Positions 23,180-38,850 of a stretch of 64,000 nucleotides of DNA are shown here, piece by piece. The stretch spans positions 8,308,001-8,372,000 of the forward strand of contig OY992832.1 in assembly GCA_963921425.1 (NCBI GenBank). Direction: 5' to 3'. Below the pieces are notes generated by a model. That model ran no database searches and was not told the DNA's origin. It saw only the letters and a list, made by a program, of their open reading frames with translations. The stretch is from Dryas octopetala. Its lineage: Eukaryota > Streptophyta > Magnoliopsida > Rosales > Rosaceae. Each line of letters begins with the position of its first letter. Position 1 is the first letter of the stretch. A program made the position numbers and the translations under genes.

Positions 23180-26100
23180 TCATATACGTCGCAGAGAGGC
23201 CAACCTCTTTTCAAGATCCTCAACATTAGGAGTTTCAGGTCTGCATAGAAATAGAGCTTGTTAGAACCTATAGAATAAGTAAACAGATATGGGAAAAAGT
23301 TAATTGTAGGTACTAGGTAGTTCCATTTTATTATTATGCAATACACAATCTAAACGACCCCAAAAATGCAATACACACTGAATTTTTAAGAAAACCACAC
23401 CAAAAATACCATGAATGTTAGTAATGACATTATCAGACATGCAAAAAACCACACAAAAACGACAGTAAATGTAGGCGACTCATTTTATCATCATGCAATA
23501 CACTGAATATTTAATGTAAATCACAACAAAACGACCGTGAATGTTTCCAATGACAGACATGCTTTATGAGCATGCCCCTCAATACCATTGAGGATGTAAG
23601 TAATCATTCTCAAGCTCAAGCAATGCTTGTTTATTATGGGAATAGTTTCTTAAAGCAATGCTAGTTTATTATGGGAATAGTTTCTTTAAGCATTTCAGCT
23701 ATTAATCTTTTCATTCAGAGAACAGCTTATGGAAAGAGAAAAGGCATGCCTCCAAACTGTTCCATCACGAAATAAATTCTAAATGTCTAATCATGCAACA
23801 AATCACTGAGTTTAAACAGGGAAAGAGAAGGCATTGCCTATGGCAACAGTTTAATAGCTGAAATGCTTTCTATGAACAGTTTCATAGAAGCCATTTCAGC
23901 TATTAATTCTTTCATTTAGAGATCAGCTAATAACAACAGAAAAGGCATGCTTTCAAACTATACAGTCCCACCAATAAACTTCTAAATACCTACTCTCTTG
24001 CCACAACTTATTGAATTTGAACAAGAAAAAACCATTTGGTATTGCTACAATTGTTGGTAATGACCATCAGCAGACAGTTCCACAAACAGGCTAGAGCAGT
24101 ACCCGTAAACATTTTCATGCACATACCTGGTAACATTTGCAGCATTCCTTGGTGTGACATTTTCAACATTCCTTGATGCAATTCTGCCTTTTGGGGCTGA
24201 AGATAACTGTTAGGAACAAAAACGAGAATCACAAAGTAGTTAGTTTAAATGAGAGAACAAAATAGTCAAGCCAATGTGAGCTATAAATCTCAAAGACAGA
24301 ATTGCATCAAGGAACAAAAACGAGAATCACAAAGTAGTTTGTTTAAATGAGAGAACAATAGTCAAGCCAGTGGGAGTATAAATCTCCAAGACTACCTGGG
24401 ATGCAATATCAACACCAATCTCATCGAGCACCTGAAAAATGAAATATGAGCCCCACTGTACAAGAAAACAAGAGAGTAATATGGAACCTGTACAAGAAAA
24501 CAAAACTACAATCAGGATGACGACATTTCACCTGGTTAGTGAGCTCCTCCGTTTCCTCTTCAGCCTCATCTTTGTCTAAGGTTTCATCAATTGACTCTGA
24601 CATCATTTCAATCTGCATAGAGGACACAATGTGATATTATATTTTACACAAATGTGAACTAATAATATATAGAACGAAATGTAGGCCAATTAGGCAAGGA
24701 AATTGTTCAGTAGTGTTTCCTTTCCCTGCCCATCGTACATCTATGTCAACATTTATCAATTGGATCTACTAAAATCACATATATCACATTTGGTCAGCAT
24801 AATTTCCTCCGCACTTGGTTGGTTTACATTGTTTGTGTAATTGATTAAAACAAGGATCACAATAACAAATATGACCAATAATTATTCTGGAGACCCCTTA
24901 GTATTACCGTCATGTCCATTTGTGCTGACTGCTTCTGGAATTCTTTGATAACTTTAGCTTGTTTGGCAGGTGCCATTTGCTGAAATGAAAAACAGATAAT
25001 GATAAATAATACTTCATTGGTCTGAAAAGAAAAAGTTGGCTAGAAAATTAGAAATCCTGTATTTTCTCTTTCAAGATAGGACCTCTTTTTTTCTTTCATA
25101 AGTATGCCAAGTCTAGAAACCTTGTGGCAAATTACAATAAATTATTTGACTCGTAATACTTTTCTAGCCATTCATTGTCAGAGCCATAATAATGATATAA
25201 ATTTGATAAACTACATAGCTCCATAAATTAATATGGGGTAATAATAAGGAGTAAACCTGCAATTTTTATCTTCCAAAATTGCCTCTTGAAATGCATACCT
25301 TGTTCATTGCCACCATTGCTTTAGTTGCACCTTTCATTCCTGTGGAAATTGAAGTGCTTGCGTATAATGCCTGCAAACATATTACAAAGATATCATACTC
25401 AGAAAATTTCCAGGAACACAATATCATAATCTTTCAACTCATTTCAAAGCATAAAATAGTGACCTGCGTATGAGTAGCTACACCTCTTATTTGGGCACGA
25501 CTTCCTTGCAAGTTAGTAATTTGTTGACGTAGCCTAACAAGTTGACGAGCCAGGATTCTGGTGGCAGCCTGGATAAACCATATAGATAAATCATTTTAAT
25601 AATGAATAGTAAGCCAAAGTGATTGGCTTCAACAACATGATTGACAGTGGTCAAAATACGATTTGGTAATACTTAATACATAAGCCAACCTATATAGCCA
25701 TAGAAAATATAACCCTGCATAATAATTTATAAATGTGGAGTTTCACTTTCACTTTTACCAGCACATATTATATCTAATTCCAACTAATAATTGAAATTTG
25801 AAGCATGCCGGCAAGAGTGAACAGTTTCACTTCCCTAAGTGCATGTCTTCACACAATCAATGGTTGAAATAAAAAAAAAATTCAATTTAATAAAAATGGA
25901 AGGTAATGCTAACCGACACATCAAAATCATAATAAAACAGAAACAAAAACGAGCTGCATATCAACTATTAGGAATTCTTGAGAGTGCATTTTCATTTTTT
26001 ATGGTAAAATAGGGTTGTTTTACTGCTTGCCACTCATGTGGTACGCATACCTTCATTATCTCAATACAAAGTGTGTGTTCTATTAGGAATTCTTGAGAGT

Positions 26101-27448
26101 ACATTTTCATTTTTCATGGTAAAATAGGGTTGTTTTACTGCTTGCCACTCATGTGGTACGCATACCTTCATTATCTCAATTCAAAGTGTGTGTTCTACAC
26201 TTCAGGACATATAAAACCCAAACGCCTTATTACACAATAAGAAAGGTGTGTGCCTCCGTGCCCACGATCAGGTAGCTACGGGTAAGTCTTAAAAGTTGCA
26301 GAACATTAAATTAACCCTTTATAGCATTTGACCATCATGTTACGGCTAACATCCACAATTCAACATGAACTATTATGAGGAGAGAACTTAAACAGAAAAT
26401 TAAACTTACCTCATTTCCAGTTTTAGCCTCTTTCTTAATCTCTGCCACCAATTTCTTCTCCTGAAATGTGCAAAGAATGAGGACAACTAAGGGAAGCATC
26501 TGAAGAAATAATCAATTAAGGTGATTGGCAATGGTAACATATACCTCCAACTGAAGAGATACGATCTCCCGTTCAATACCTGCAAAACAAATGGGGGGAG
26601 GGGGGAGAGAAAAAGAAAGGTTAAAGCACCAAATATTGTAGTTGCAATCCGATGCCTCCAACAAAGGAGATGCAATATACTTTTAATTTCAGTATGCAGA
26701 ACAGATGTGGAACTTTTCTGATTAGTGATATCCTTAGTTTCTTAACTATTCTCACAAATAGAGAAGCAATCCCAAAGTCTGAAAGTTAAACAAAGGGATA
26801 CCATTTTTTTTATGTGGATATATCCTTAGTATTAGCAAGGAAATGGCGATCAAATTTTCAAAAGTAAATCGTTATGAAATGCCTAAAAGTAAAGAATCTT
26901 AAGCTAAAGAGAAGCAGAAAACAAATAGTGGCAGCAGGAATTTGAAGCAAATTTAAACAAAATTGAGAGAAGATCTTTTCTCAAAAAAATGCATCCTCAT
27001 GAGCATACGCACCTCTGGTAGCAACAGCCATTTCTCTTTTGCTTGTCCTGAGAGCATCTGTTCAAAATTTCAAATAGACAACCAATTTAACAATGTCATT
27101 CACAACTTATCAACCAGACAACCAAACCAAGAAAGCTGCAAAAACTAGGAAGCCATACAATTAAATTGTAGACTTAAAAAGAAAAAAGAAAAAAAAAGAG
27201 TAACTTTTGGGTGTTATGTAACCAAGTAATTTATCCAAAAAAAAACAAACAAGAGAGAGTATCATGTATTCAAGTAACATACATAGACTCATCTAAGCAA
27301 ACCCTTAACAAGGAAAGACCTTTAGTTAAAAACCATTTCTTTTTCAGCAATTTCTCATCCACCAAACACATCAAAATGGAAAAACCAGAGAGAGAGAGAG
27401 GGAAAAGGGTGGACCTTTGGGGGAGGTCTTCTTCTTGAAGATGTTCAT
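23180..27448 (-). CDS. VPS2: ESCRT-III subunit VPS2/CHMP2-type
   Basis: Eleven exons on the minus strand: 27448-27415, 27057-27013, 26579-26545, 26460-26410, 25568-25464, 25370-25299, 24979-24908, 24612-24532, 24431-24396, 24206-24127 and 23240-23180. All junctions are GT-AG and the phases close to 223 residues. The protein starts MNIFKKKTSPKDALR, has the basic N-terminal helices (LARQLVRLRQQITNLQGSRA), an acidic C-terminal half (DKDEAEEETEELTNQ) and ends DLEKRLASLRRI, a MIT-interacting motif that recruits VPS4. It closely resembles Arabidopsis VPS2.2. It polymerises on endosomes during multivesicular-body sorting. Introns contain a 115-bp tandem duplication and a small rearrangement near 24300. 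Length and motifs are complete. Confidence 0.95.
24171..24400. repeat. Rearranged duplicate of exon 10 edge and adjoining intron
   Basis: Bases 24291-24311 are the reverse complement of exon-10 sequence at 24171-24191 (20 of 21 bases). They are followed at once by a direct copy (from 24312) of intron sequence that starts at about 24214 (aacaaaaacgagaatcacaa, then tttaaatgagagaacaa). The combination of inverted and direct copies in about 200 bp suggests template switching. Confidence 0.7.
25965..26194. repeat. Two-copy tandem duplication, 115-bp period
   Basis: 25965-26079 is repeated at 26080-26194 with about three differences, within the VPS2 intron between exons 4 and 5. Both copies contain gtggtacgcataccttcatt. 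Recent slippage or unequal exchange. Confidence 0.9.
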
Positions 27449-28834
27449 GGTGACTGAGTATCTGCCACTCCCAGCCCAGCTTCAGAGTCTCAGGACAAAA
27501 CCAGTATCTTCTGACTTAATTGTTCTCAATCTTCTTTCAAAAGGAAAGAGGAGAGTGAGTGAGTGAGTGAGTGAGTGAGAGTTGTGGTGGGAGACTTTGG
27601 GGAGCGTGCGTTTTGTTCCACCGGTTCCCACGTACCACCAACGGCAATTTCCAACTAGCCGTTACAATTTTCCTTTTTGACTATATTGCCCTTCCATTTA
27701 TTCCATTAATTCACATAATCTTGTCCCGCGACCGACCTCTGTTCCTTAAACTAAATTGACTTTTTCTCATATTTTCTTTGCTTTTGCATTGTGTTATGGC
27801 TACAAATCTTAATCAATACTAGCTTCGCTTGATGCGCTTCATTGCTTACCATCATAAAATTAGATATATTATACCAATTATTGATAATGTCATTGATTTT
27901 CTTCTTCTTCTTTTTTTGGCCAATAATGTCATTGATTTTCTTCGACATGCAAGAATTCCAACATCTCCTTCTCCTTCAACCTCTTTGTATAAAAATTAAA
28001 AATTCCAAAATATACCAAATTGTGCCAACTTAATGGGTATTCAGACCAAAAAAAAAAAACCTGGGTATTGGGTCAAATCTACAAGAAGCTAAAGTCACCA
28101 CCAATGTAGCCTAGAAGGCCTTTGGGTCTAGAAACCAAAGAAGGCCTATTGGATTTTATGAATTAACTTTAGTGGGCTCTAGAGCCTCTGGGCCTCTGGC
28201 AAATGCACAACACATTGGCCTAGAGAGACTGCTACCAAATGGGATTGTGGCCTGTTGTAGTGTTGTTCGTGACCATCCAGTCATGCTGATGTCATTGTTA
28301 TCCTAGACCAGACAACAGAGCCATCCACCCAATGGGACAAGTCCTTCCTTCCCAGACTTTATCCTTATTCTATTTTTTAGTGAAGTCGATATTTAGACTT
28401 TTTCTACAATTATAATGCGTATATCTGCATCTAAATTCTAATACTTTGCAGAGGGACCAGTGGACCACTAACCACTACTCACTCGATAATGGGAGATACA
28501 AGTGGTCAGATGCTCACTCAATTTCTGGGATTCAGTTGCAGCAGCTAGCAATAATCAGAAGCTTCTTCATATTGAATTAGATCATACAACACATTGATAA
28601 CATCAATATATCATTAAGAAAACTGTTTTGTTTCAGAAGAGGTTAATTAATTACCATATTTTTTAGCCGAGCGACAGTGACTCAAGCTACAGAGCTGGTA
28701 GGTAAGCAATGACATGTAGTGCACATGTAATGAAAGCTATGTATACAGATACACATGCATATATATCCTTATTATCGATCAATGGAGCCGCACTAAAACA
28801 TCACAAAGGCAGTAATAGGACAAAGATAATTGTG
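27449..28834. promoter_or_regulatory. Divergent intergenic region between VPS2 and the GH31 gene
   Basis: Holds the promoters of both genes. The VPS2 leader side has a gagt repeat (about 27551-27580). It contains two very short A-tailed or T-headed insertions flanked by direct repeats (27905-27922 and 28042-28060). No clear TATA box could be assigned to either gene. Confidence 0.5.
27905..27922 (-). mobile_element. Micro-insertion: LINE-tail-like, 21-bp TSD
   Basis: An 18-base insert that reads tggccaaaaaaagaagaa on the minus strand, flanked by a perfect 21-bp direct repeat (27884-27904 and 27923-27943). The ggcc-plus-A-run end matches the 3' end of the LINE at 2853. Confidence 0.65.
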
Positions 28835-31800
28835 ATGATGAAAAGAAACAGATCAAACCCACCAAAACTGCACCATCATCTTCTACCGTTCTTCTTCTTC
28901 ATCTCTATCTTCTTCTCTCTTAATTGTAGTTTAGTAATTGCATCATCATCTTCATCCAATGTCAAGGGAACTGAAGAAGCAATTGGGTATGGATACAGAA
29001 TCCAATCTGTAAACTTGGATCACTCCCGCAAGTCATTGACTGCTAATCTTGCCCTCAGTAAAAGCTCCTCTATTTATGGTCCTGACGTCCCAAATCTCAC
29101 CCTTCACGCCAGGTACCTAAGTAGTTCATAATTAATTTGTTCATTAATCTTAATTGACCGGTTTACATATATTAATGAATGCTAACTCAACAGCTATGAA
29201 ACCAAAGATCGTCTAAGAATTCGAATTACGGACTCCAAGCACCAAAGATGGGAAATCCCAAATCACATCATCCCCCGCCAAACCCAAACCCAGAATTCGA
29301 CGACGTCGTTTTCACAGTCACACCCACAAGAATCCCGCCCCCAATATTTGTTGGTCTCCGAGTCCAACGACCTCGTCTTCACTCTCCGCAACACCAACCC
29401 CTTCGGCTTCACTGTCCACCGCCGCTCCTCCAACGACGTCGTCTTCGACGCCTCCCCAAACCCATCAGACCCCAACAACACCTTCTTCGTCTTCAAGGAC
29501 CAGTACATCCAGCTCTCCTCCTCTCTCCCCAACCCCACTCGGTCGTCCCTCTTCGGACTCGGCGAGTCAACCAGGGCCTCCTTCAAGCTCGAAGCCAATC
29601 GGACCTTCACTCTCTGGAACGCCGACATTGCCAGCGCCAACCCCGACCTCAATCTCTATGGGTCCCACCCCTTTTACATGGACCTCAGGTCGCCGTCCCG
29701 GAGCGGCGGCAAGGTCGCCGCTCATGGAGTGTTGCTGATGAATAGCAATGGCATGGACGTGACGTACGGCGGCGACAGGATTACTTATAAGGTCATTGGC
29801 GGAGTTGTCGACTTGTATTTGTTTTCCGGGCCGTCGGCGGAGTTGGTGATGGAGCAATACACTGGCCTCATTGGTCGCCCTGCCCCTATGCCTTACTGGT
29901 CCTTTGGTAAGTACCTTGTAAATTAAATAGTAAATGCCACTTCGCTATGATTCTTATTACTAATTTAGGTTAGTGGGTCGCCCATGTTTTGTATGAGTTT
30001 GTCGTATTCGATAATTATAGCATAATATAATAATATAATGAGTCTTACCATATAATATAATAATGATAATTTATAGAGAGTCAAATATGATGATTTATAC
30101 AATACTTTTTGGACTGTGGCCGGCCAATTTCGGCAATGTCATACATACATCATCCGAAACTGTTTACTTTTAGATAACTTATTAAAAATTATTTATCTAA
30201 AAAATCAAATTTTTGTTATATTACTATTGTCGATTAAATAAAAAATATCACTGATTTTCAATTAAAAGAGTAATTTTTTGACTAAATTATTTATTTTTTC
30301 TATTTAATTCATAACAGTTATATAACAAAACAATTTTTCATTGAGTTAATTTTTTACAGAAATAATTTATAATAAATGGTTTAAAATGTGAACGATTTCA
30401 ATTATACGCTCACGTTACTAAAATTGTGATTTTAGAAAATGGGGTGACTTGGGGTACCGGAGGTGACCCTAAGTACTGTCCATAATTTTTTGCGATTTTG
30501 GCTTGCAGTTTTGATTTCATTTTGGAATCAGATTTTAATTTTATTCTCCTACTCATAATGGTTAAATTGGAAATAGAAAGAACGAATCGAGATCACATTT
30601 TATTTCATACTTACTATATTGATTTTATTTTTTTTCCCTTACTGAACTGAAGGATTCCACCAGTGTCGATATGGTTACAAGAATGTTTCCGATCTTGAGA
30701 GTGTGGTTGGTGGTTATGCAAAAGCTGGCATCCCTCTTGAAGTTATGTGGACAGACATTGATTACATGGATGCTTACAAGGATTTCACTCTTGACCCCAT
30801 CAACTTTCCAGTGGATAAGATGAAGAAATTTGTGAACACCCTTCACCAAAATGGCCAGAAATATGTGCTCATCTTGGACCCTGGTATGTGGTAGCAAACA
30901 CCAACACTGTAACACATTCTGAGCCAAAAGTAGTTTTGCATGTTTTAATGTAGAGAAGGACATGATTCAGAATAGCAGCAAATGATATTTCTTCCACAGG
31001 TATCAGTGTGAATGAGAGCTATGGAACCTACGTCAGAGGAATGCAAGCAGACGTATTTATAAAACGTGATGGCATTCCTTACCTGGGAAACGTTTGGCCT
31101 GGTCCTGTCTACTACCCTGACTTTGCAAATCCACGCAGTGAGCCTTTTTGGGCTACTGAGATCAAAAAGTTTCAAGATGTTCTACCTTTTGATGGTCTCT
31201 GGCTTGATATGAATGAGTTATCCAATTTCATAACTTCCCCTCCCACTCCATCTTCTACACTTGATGACCCTCCTTACAGAATTAACAATTCTGGAGTCCT
31301 GCGCCCAATCAACAATAAAACTGTTCCTGCATCATCCATACACTCTGGTAATATTTCAGAGTATGATGTTCATAACCTTTATGGGCTCTTAGAAGCCAAA
31401 GCAACCAACATGGCCTTAGTCAATGTAATTGGTAAAAGACCATTTATACTCTCTAGATCAACTTTTGTAAGCTCTGGTAAGTACACAGCACACTGGACTG
31501 GAGACAATACTGCAAAATGGAGTGATTTGGCATACACAATTCCGTCCATTTTAAATTTTGGACTCTTTGGAGTTCCAATGGTTGGAGCTGATATATGTGG
31601 ATTCTCTGGAAATACTACTGAAGAACTTTGCCGGCGATGGATTCAGGTAACTTGATGAACTTTTAATTTGAACACTTCCACGAACCACATTATCTTGATT
31701 TCCTAAAACTTGAAGCGAGTGTTTGACACTTAAAGATGATGCTATCAATTATCATTAAAACATATGGGACTAACTTAGTGAGCTATGTCTATATGTAGCT

Positions 31801-32698
31801 AGGAGCCTTTTACCCCTTTGCAAGAGATCACTCAGAGAAGTTTACAATCCGTCAAGAGCTCTATCTTTGGGATTCAGTGGCTGCAACAGCCAGGAAAGTG
31901 CTTGGGCTCCGTTATCGGTTGCTCCCCTTGTTTTACACATCAATGTATGAGGCACACAAAAAAGGAACCCCCATTGCACGTCCCCTTTTCTTCTCATTTC
32001 CTCAAGATATCAGAACTCATGAAATCAATTCACAGTTTCTGATTGGTAAAGGTGTGATGGTGTCACCTGTATTGAAGCCAGGAGTAAATTCAGTTGATGC
32101 ATATTTCCCTGCAGGAAACTGGTTTGATCTCTTCAACTACTCAAAATCAGTGAGTGTAAATTCAGGAGAGTATATTAAGCTTGATGCACCACCGGATCAT
32201 ATAAACGTGCATGCCCGTGAAGGAAATATTTTGGCCTTGCAAGGAGAGGCCATGACAACAGAAGCAGCCCGGAAGACTGCATTCCAACTTTTGGTGGTCA
32301 TTAGCAGGAGCGGACAGAGTACCGGAGAAGTTTTCTTGGATGATGGAGAGGAAGTAGAAATGGGAGGAGAGGGAGGCAAGTGGACTTTAGTGAGATTTTA
32401 TAGCGGAATAGCAAACAAAAATGTGTATGTAAGCTCAAAGGTCGAAAATGGAGGATTCGCTTTCAGCCAAAAATGGATCATTGAAAAAGTTACCTTCATT
32501 GGGTTGGAAAACGTTGGATTAGAAGGGTATGCATTCAACATTACCAAGGGAACAAACTTGAATGGAAACTCAGATATCAGAGCCAGCATTGACAGTAATA
32601 AGCGGTTTGTCATGGTAGAGATTTCCGGAGTATCCATTCTTATAGGAGAAGAGTTTCAATTGGAGCTGAACTGGCGAAGATACTCTTTTCGAGAATAA
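28835..32698 (+). CDS. GH31 alpha-xylosidase / alpha-glucosidase, full-length copy A
   Basis: Exons 28835-29112, 29194-29906, 30653-30883, 31000-31646 and 31799-32698 join in frame to 922 residues, normal for plant GH31 enzymes of the XYL1/AGLU group. The start at 28835 (MMKRNR) precedes a hydrophobic run, consistent with a signal peptide; an upstream in-frame ATG at 28709 would spoil it. Catalytic nucleophile is the Asp of GLWLDMNE (about residue 477) and the acid/base is in HWTGDN (about 576). [20 protein letters not shown] marks the N-terminal galactose-mutarotase-like domain; QCRYGYKN and FYPFARDHS are also typical. It probably trims alpha-xylose or alpha-glucose from wall or storage glucans in the apoplast; the exact substrate cannot be read. 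Exons 3-5 are duplicated at 40150-42195. Confidence 0.93.
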
Positions 32699-33212
32699 AT
32701 AATTACATGCCATTTAAATTTATGACTCAATAAAACATATTTTATGATCGCCTGTACTGTTGGAACTTTTTTCCAAAACCAAGAATTTCTTATCTCCAGT
32801 CAGGGAAATTAAACTATATAATTCCTAAGTGTTGCTATAGATTGCACAGGGCATTCTTTCTGAATTGAATTCGAAATTAAATTTCTAATTCAATCTCGTC
32901 ATTACAGGTTCATCTAATCAAAACTTTCTATATATACTGCACATGCATTTGGACAAACTGATATAGGTTTACAATTCTATTTGATATACAATCCATTTCT
33001 GTTTTTTGTTTTTTTTTTTTTTTTAAAGCAGATTCATTTGAGTAGTGCCTCAAAGATACTTTCAATTTGAACAGCCATGGTGAAATTATATCTTACATAA
33101 ATCTTTTTTCACCACTTGTAAGTTGTAACCAATCCTTCACTACTTTCAATTAAGCCACATACTCAACAACCATTGTCAATCTCTGAATAATTGTTGAGGT
33201 CAGGAATTCATA
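32699..33212. other. Convergent 3' intergenic region, copy A
   Basis: Between the stop codons of the GH31 gene (+) and the PRUNE-like gene (-). It holds their 3' UTRs and a T run near 33008. No other feature. The same region in copy B is interrupted by the 2.6-kb insertion. Confidence 0.6.
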
Positions 33213-36901
<3,689 letters not shown>

Positions 36902-37439
36902 GATGATGATGATGATGATGGCAAGGAAGACAAGGGAGCGCAGAGCTAATGCTATGGCAGTTTTGAAGGCATGGGAGGACGGCAGAGTCCATGAGTAAAA
37001 CAACAGCAAAAGACGCCATGGAGAGCCTTGTGGAGTCCGCCATTAACTTAGCAGAGCACCAGAGGCCCAAAGCTTAGGAAACAAAGTTGCATTATTATTG
37101 GACAAAGTATGAAACTTTTTTATTCATTCACCAAAAACAAAAAAGTATCAAAGTTTTTCACATTCTCTTCGTTTTAACTTTGACTTTGATGTCCATGTCC
37201 CTGGCCAAAAAAAAAAACTTTTGACTTTGATGTCAGTGATTGTAAATTGTAAATAAACAGAAAAACTAATAAATTATAAGAAAGAAACCAATAAAGAATT
37301 AAAGAAAAAATACTTTGGCTCTGAAAACTGTCTTCTCTTTTATTTCTATGTGGCAGTCAAATCTCAGCCCACCCGTGTCTATCGAACCAATCGAGCACAA
37401 ACCCACTCTGCGTCTCAGCTTCTTCGGTCCCATCGCAAC
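36902..37439. promoter_or_regulatory. Bidirectional promoter between PRUNE-like and NMNAT genes, copy A
   Basis: Head-to-head start region. On the minus side it carries the PRUNE-like leader; on the plus side it leads into the NMNAT 5' leader. In copy A the plus-strand output has no downstream NMNAT coding exons. A micro-insertion (37194-37218) lies in it. Confidence 0.55.
37194..37218 (+). mobile_element. Micro-insertion: ggcc-A tail with 15-bp TSD
   Basis: A 25-base insert beginning catgtccctggcc and ending in an A run, flanked by a perfect 15-bp repeat tttgactttgatgtc (37179-37193 and 37219-37233). Present in copy B at 50556-50581, so it predates the segmental duplication. Confidence 0.65.
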
Positions 37440-37623
37440 CTCACTCCTTGACCTTCATCGACGAGAGGACAAGTACGGCTAAAGAAGGGACCTTTAATTC
37501 ACCAATCTCAAAAGGGTATTCATTTTTTAATTTGTTTGCCAATTTTCTAATCTGGGTTTGGCTTATTTGTTTATATTTTCAGTTGGGCTTCTTTCTTTTC
37601 TATTATTTTCGTTGTATTCTAGT
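37440..37623 (+). pseudogene. Orphan NMNAT leader exon and start of leader intron, copy A
   Basis: Matches 50802-50985 almost exactly, including the splice donor after caatctcaaaagg and the intron start. The match ends at 37623, where the inverted-repeat element begins, so the coding exons of NMNAT are missing here. A transcript from this promoter would run into the transposon. Confidence 0.85.
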
Positions 37624-38374
37624 CAAGGAATAAAATTTTGGGTTTCGAGGAAATTTCGATGGAAATTTCGATGGAAATTTCGAAGATTTTTAAATTTCGA
37701 CAAAAATTCGACGGAAACGATGGAAATTATTATCAAAATATGGAAATTTTGAATGAAACTTCACAATATGTTTATTTAACATATTATCTACTACATTGAT
37801 AAAAAACATTGAAAAAAATCAAATTATATGGTAGGTTTCATGTGATATGTGATGAATATAATGCGCGCTGGAGGCAAATACTATGAAATAAAATTAGTAT
37901 AATGAATAATTAAAATTAATATATTATTTATACTCTATAATATATACACTAAATTCTATATACTTTATAATCTATACTCTATATTATTTAAGATATCGTA
38001 TAGAATATTAGGGTTTAGGTCCTTTAGGATATTTTTAATTATTTTTTATATAAAAAGGTATTAGAGTTTATTGGTTTAGGGTTTAAAAACAATTAAACGA
38101 AACTCCAACACGGCCAAACGAAATCTCAAATCATTTTTTTTTTCAATTGCCCAAAAACCTCAAACTAGGATATGGTATATGATATTAGGGTTTAGGTTCT
38201 TTAGAGTATTTTAAATTATTTTTTATATTGAAATATATTAGAGTTTACAAATTTAGGGTTTAAAAACAACTACATAAAACTCCAAAAAAGCCAAATAAAA
38301 ACCCAAACTATTTTATTTTCTTTACAATTGACCAAAGGCCCCAAACTCCAATCTACCCTAAACCTTTTTAATTT

Positions 38375-38574
38375 NNNNNNNNNNNNNNNNNNNNNNNNNN
38401 NNNNNNNNNNNNNNNNNNNNNNNNNNNNNNNNNNNNNNNNNNNNNNNNNNNNNNNNNNNNNNNNNNNNNNNNNNNNNNNNNNNNNNNNNNNNNNNNNNNN
38501 NNNNNNNNNNNNNNNNNNNNNNNNNNNNNNNNNNNNNNNNNNNNNNNNNNNNNNNNNNNNNNNNNNNNNNNNNN
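38375..38574. other. Assembly gap (200 N)
   Basis: Exactly 200 N in the loop of the inverted repeat. True length unknown. The palindrome and the adjacent purine run explain why assembly failed. Confidence 0.98.
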
Positions 38575-38586
38575 GTGATGGATTGG

Positions 38587-38632
<46 letters not shown>

Positions 38633-38850
38633 ATGAAGAGAAGAAAAAAACTGGAGATGGAGAAGTCACGGGGGAAAGGAAAAGGAAGGAAAAAAAAAGG
38701 AAAAGAAAAAAGGAGAAAAAAAAGAAGGAAAAAAAAGAAAAGAAAAAAGGAAAAAAAAAAGAAGGAAAAAAAAGAAAAGAAAAAAGGAAAAAAAGAAAAA
38801 AAAAAAAAGAAAAAAGAAAAAAAAAGGGAAAGAAATAATAAAAAAGAGAA
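38587..38850 (+). repeat. GA microsatellite followed by long polypurine tract
   Basis: About 21 GA units (38587-38628), then roughly 210 bases that are nearly all A and G (repeats of gaaaaaa, ggaaaaa and aagaag). Open frames on either strand here are low-complexity artefacts (Lys/Glu or Phe/Leu only). Confidence 0.95.
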
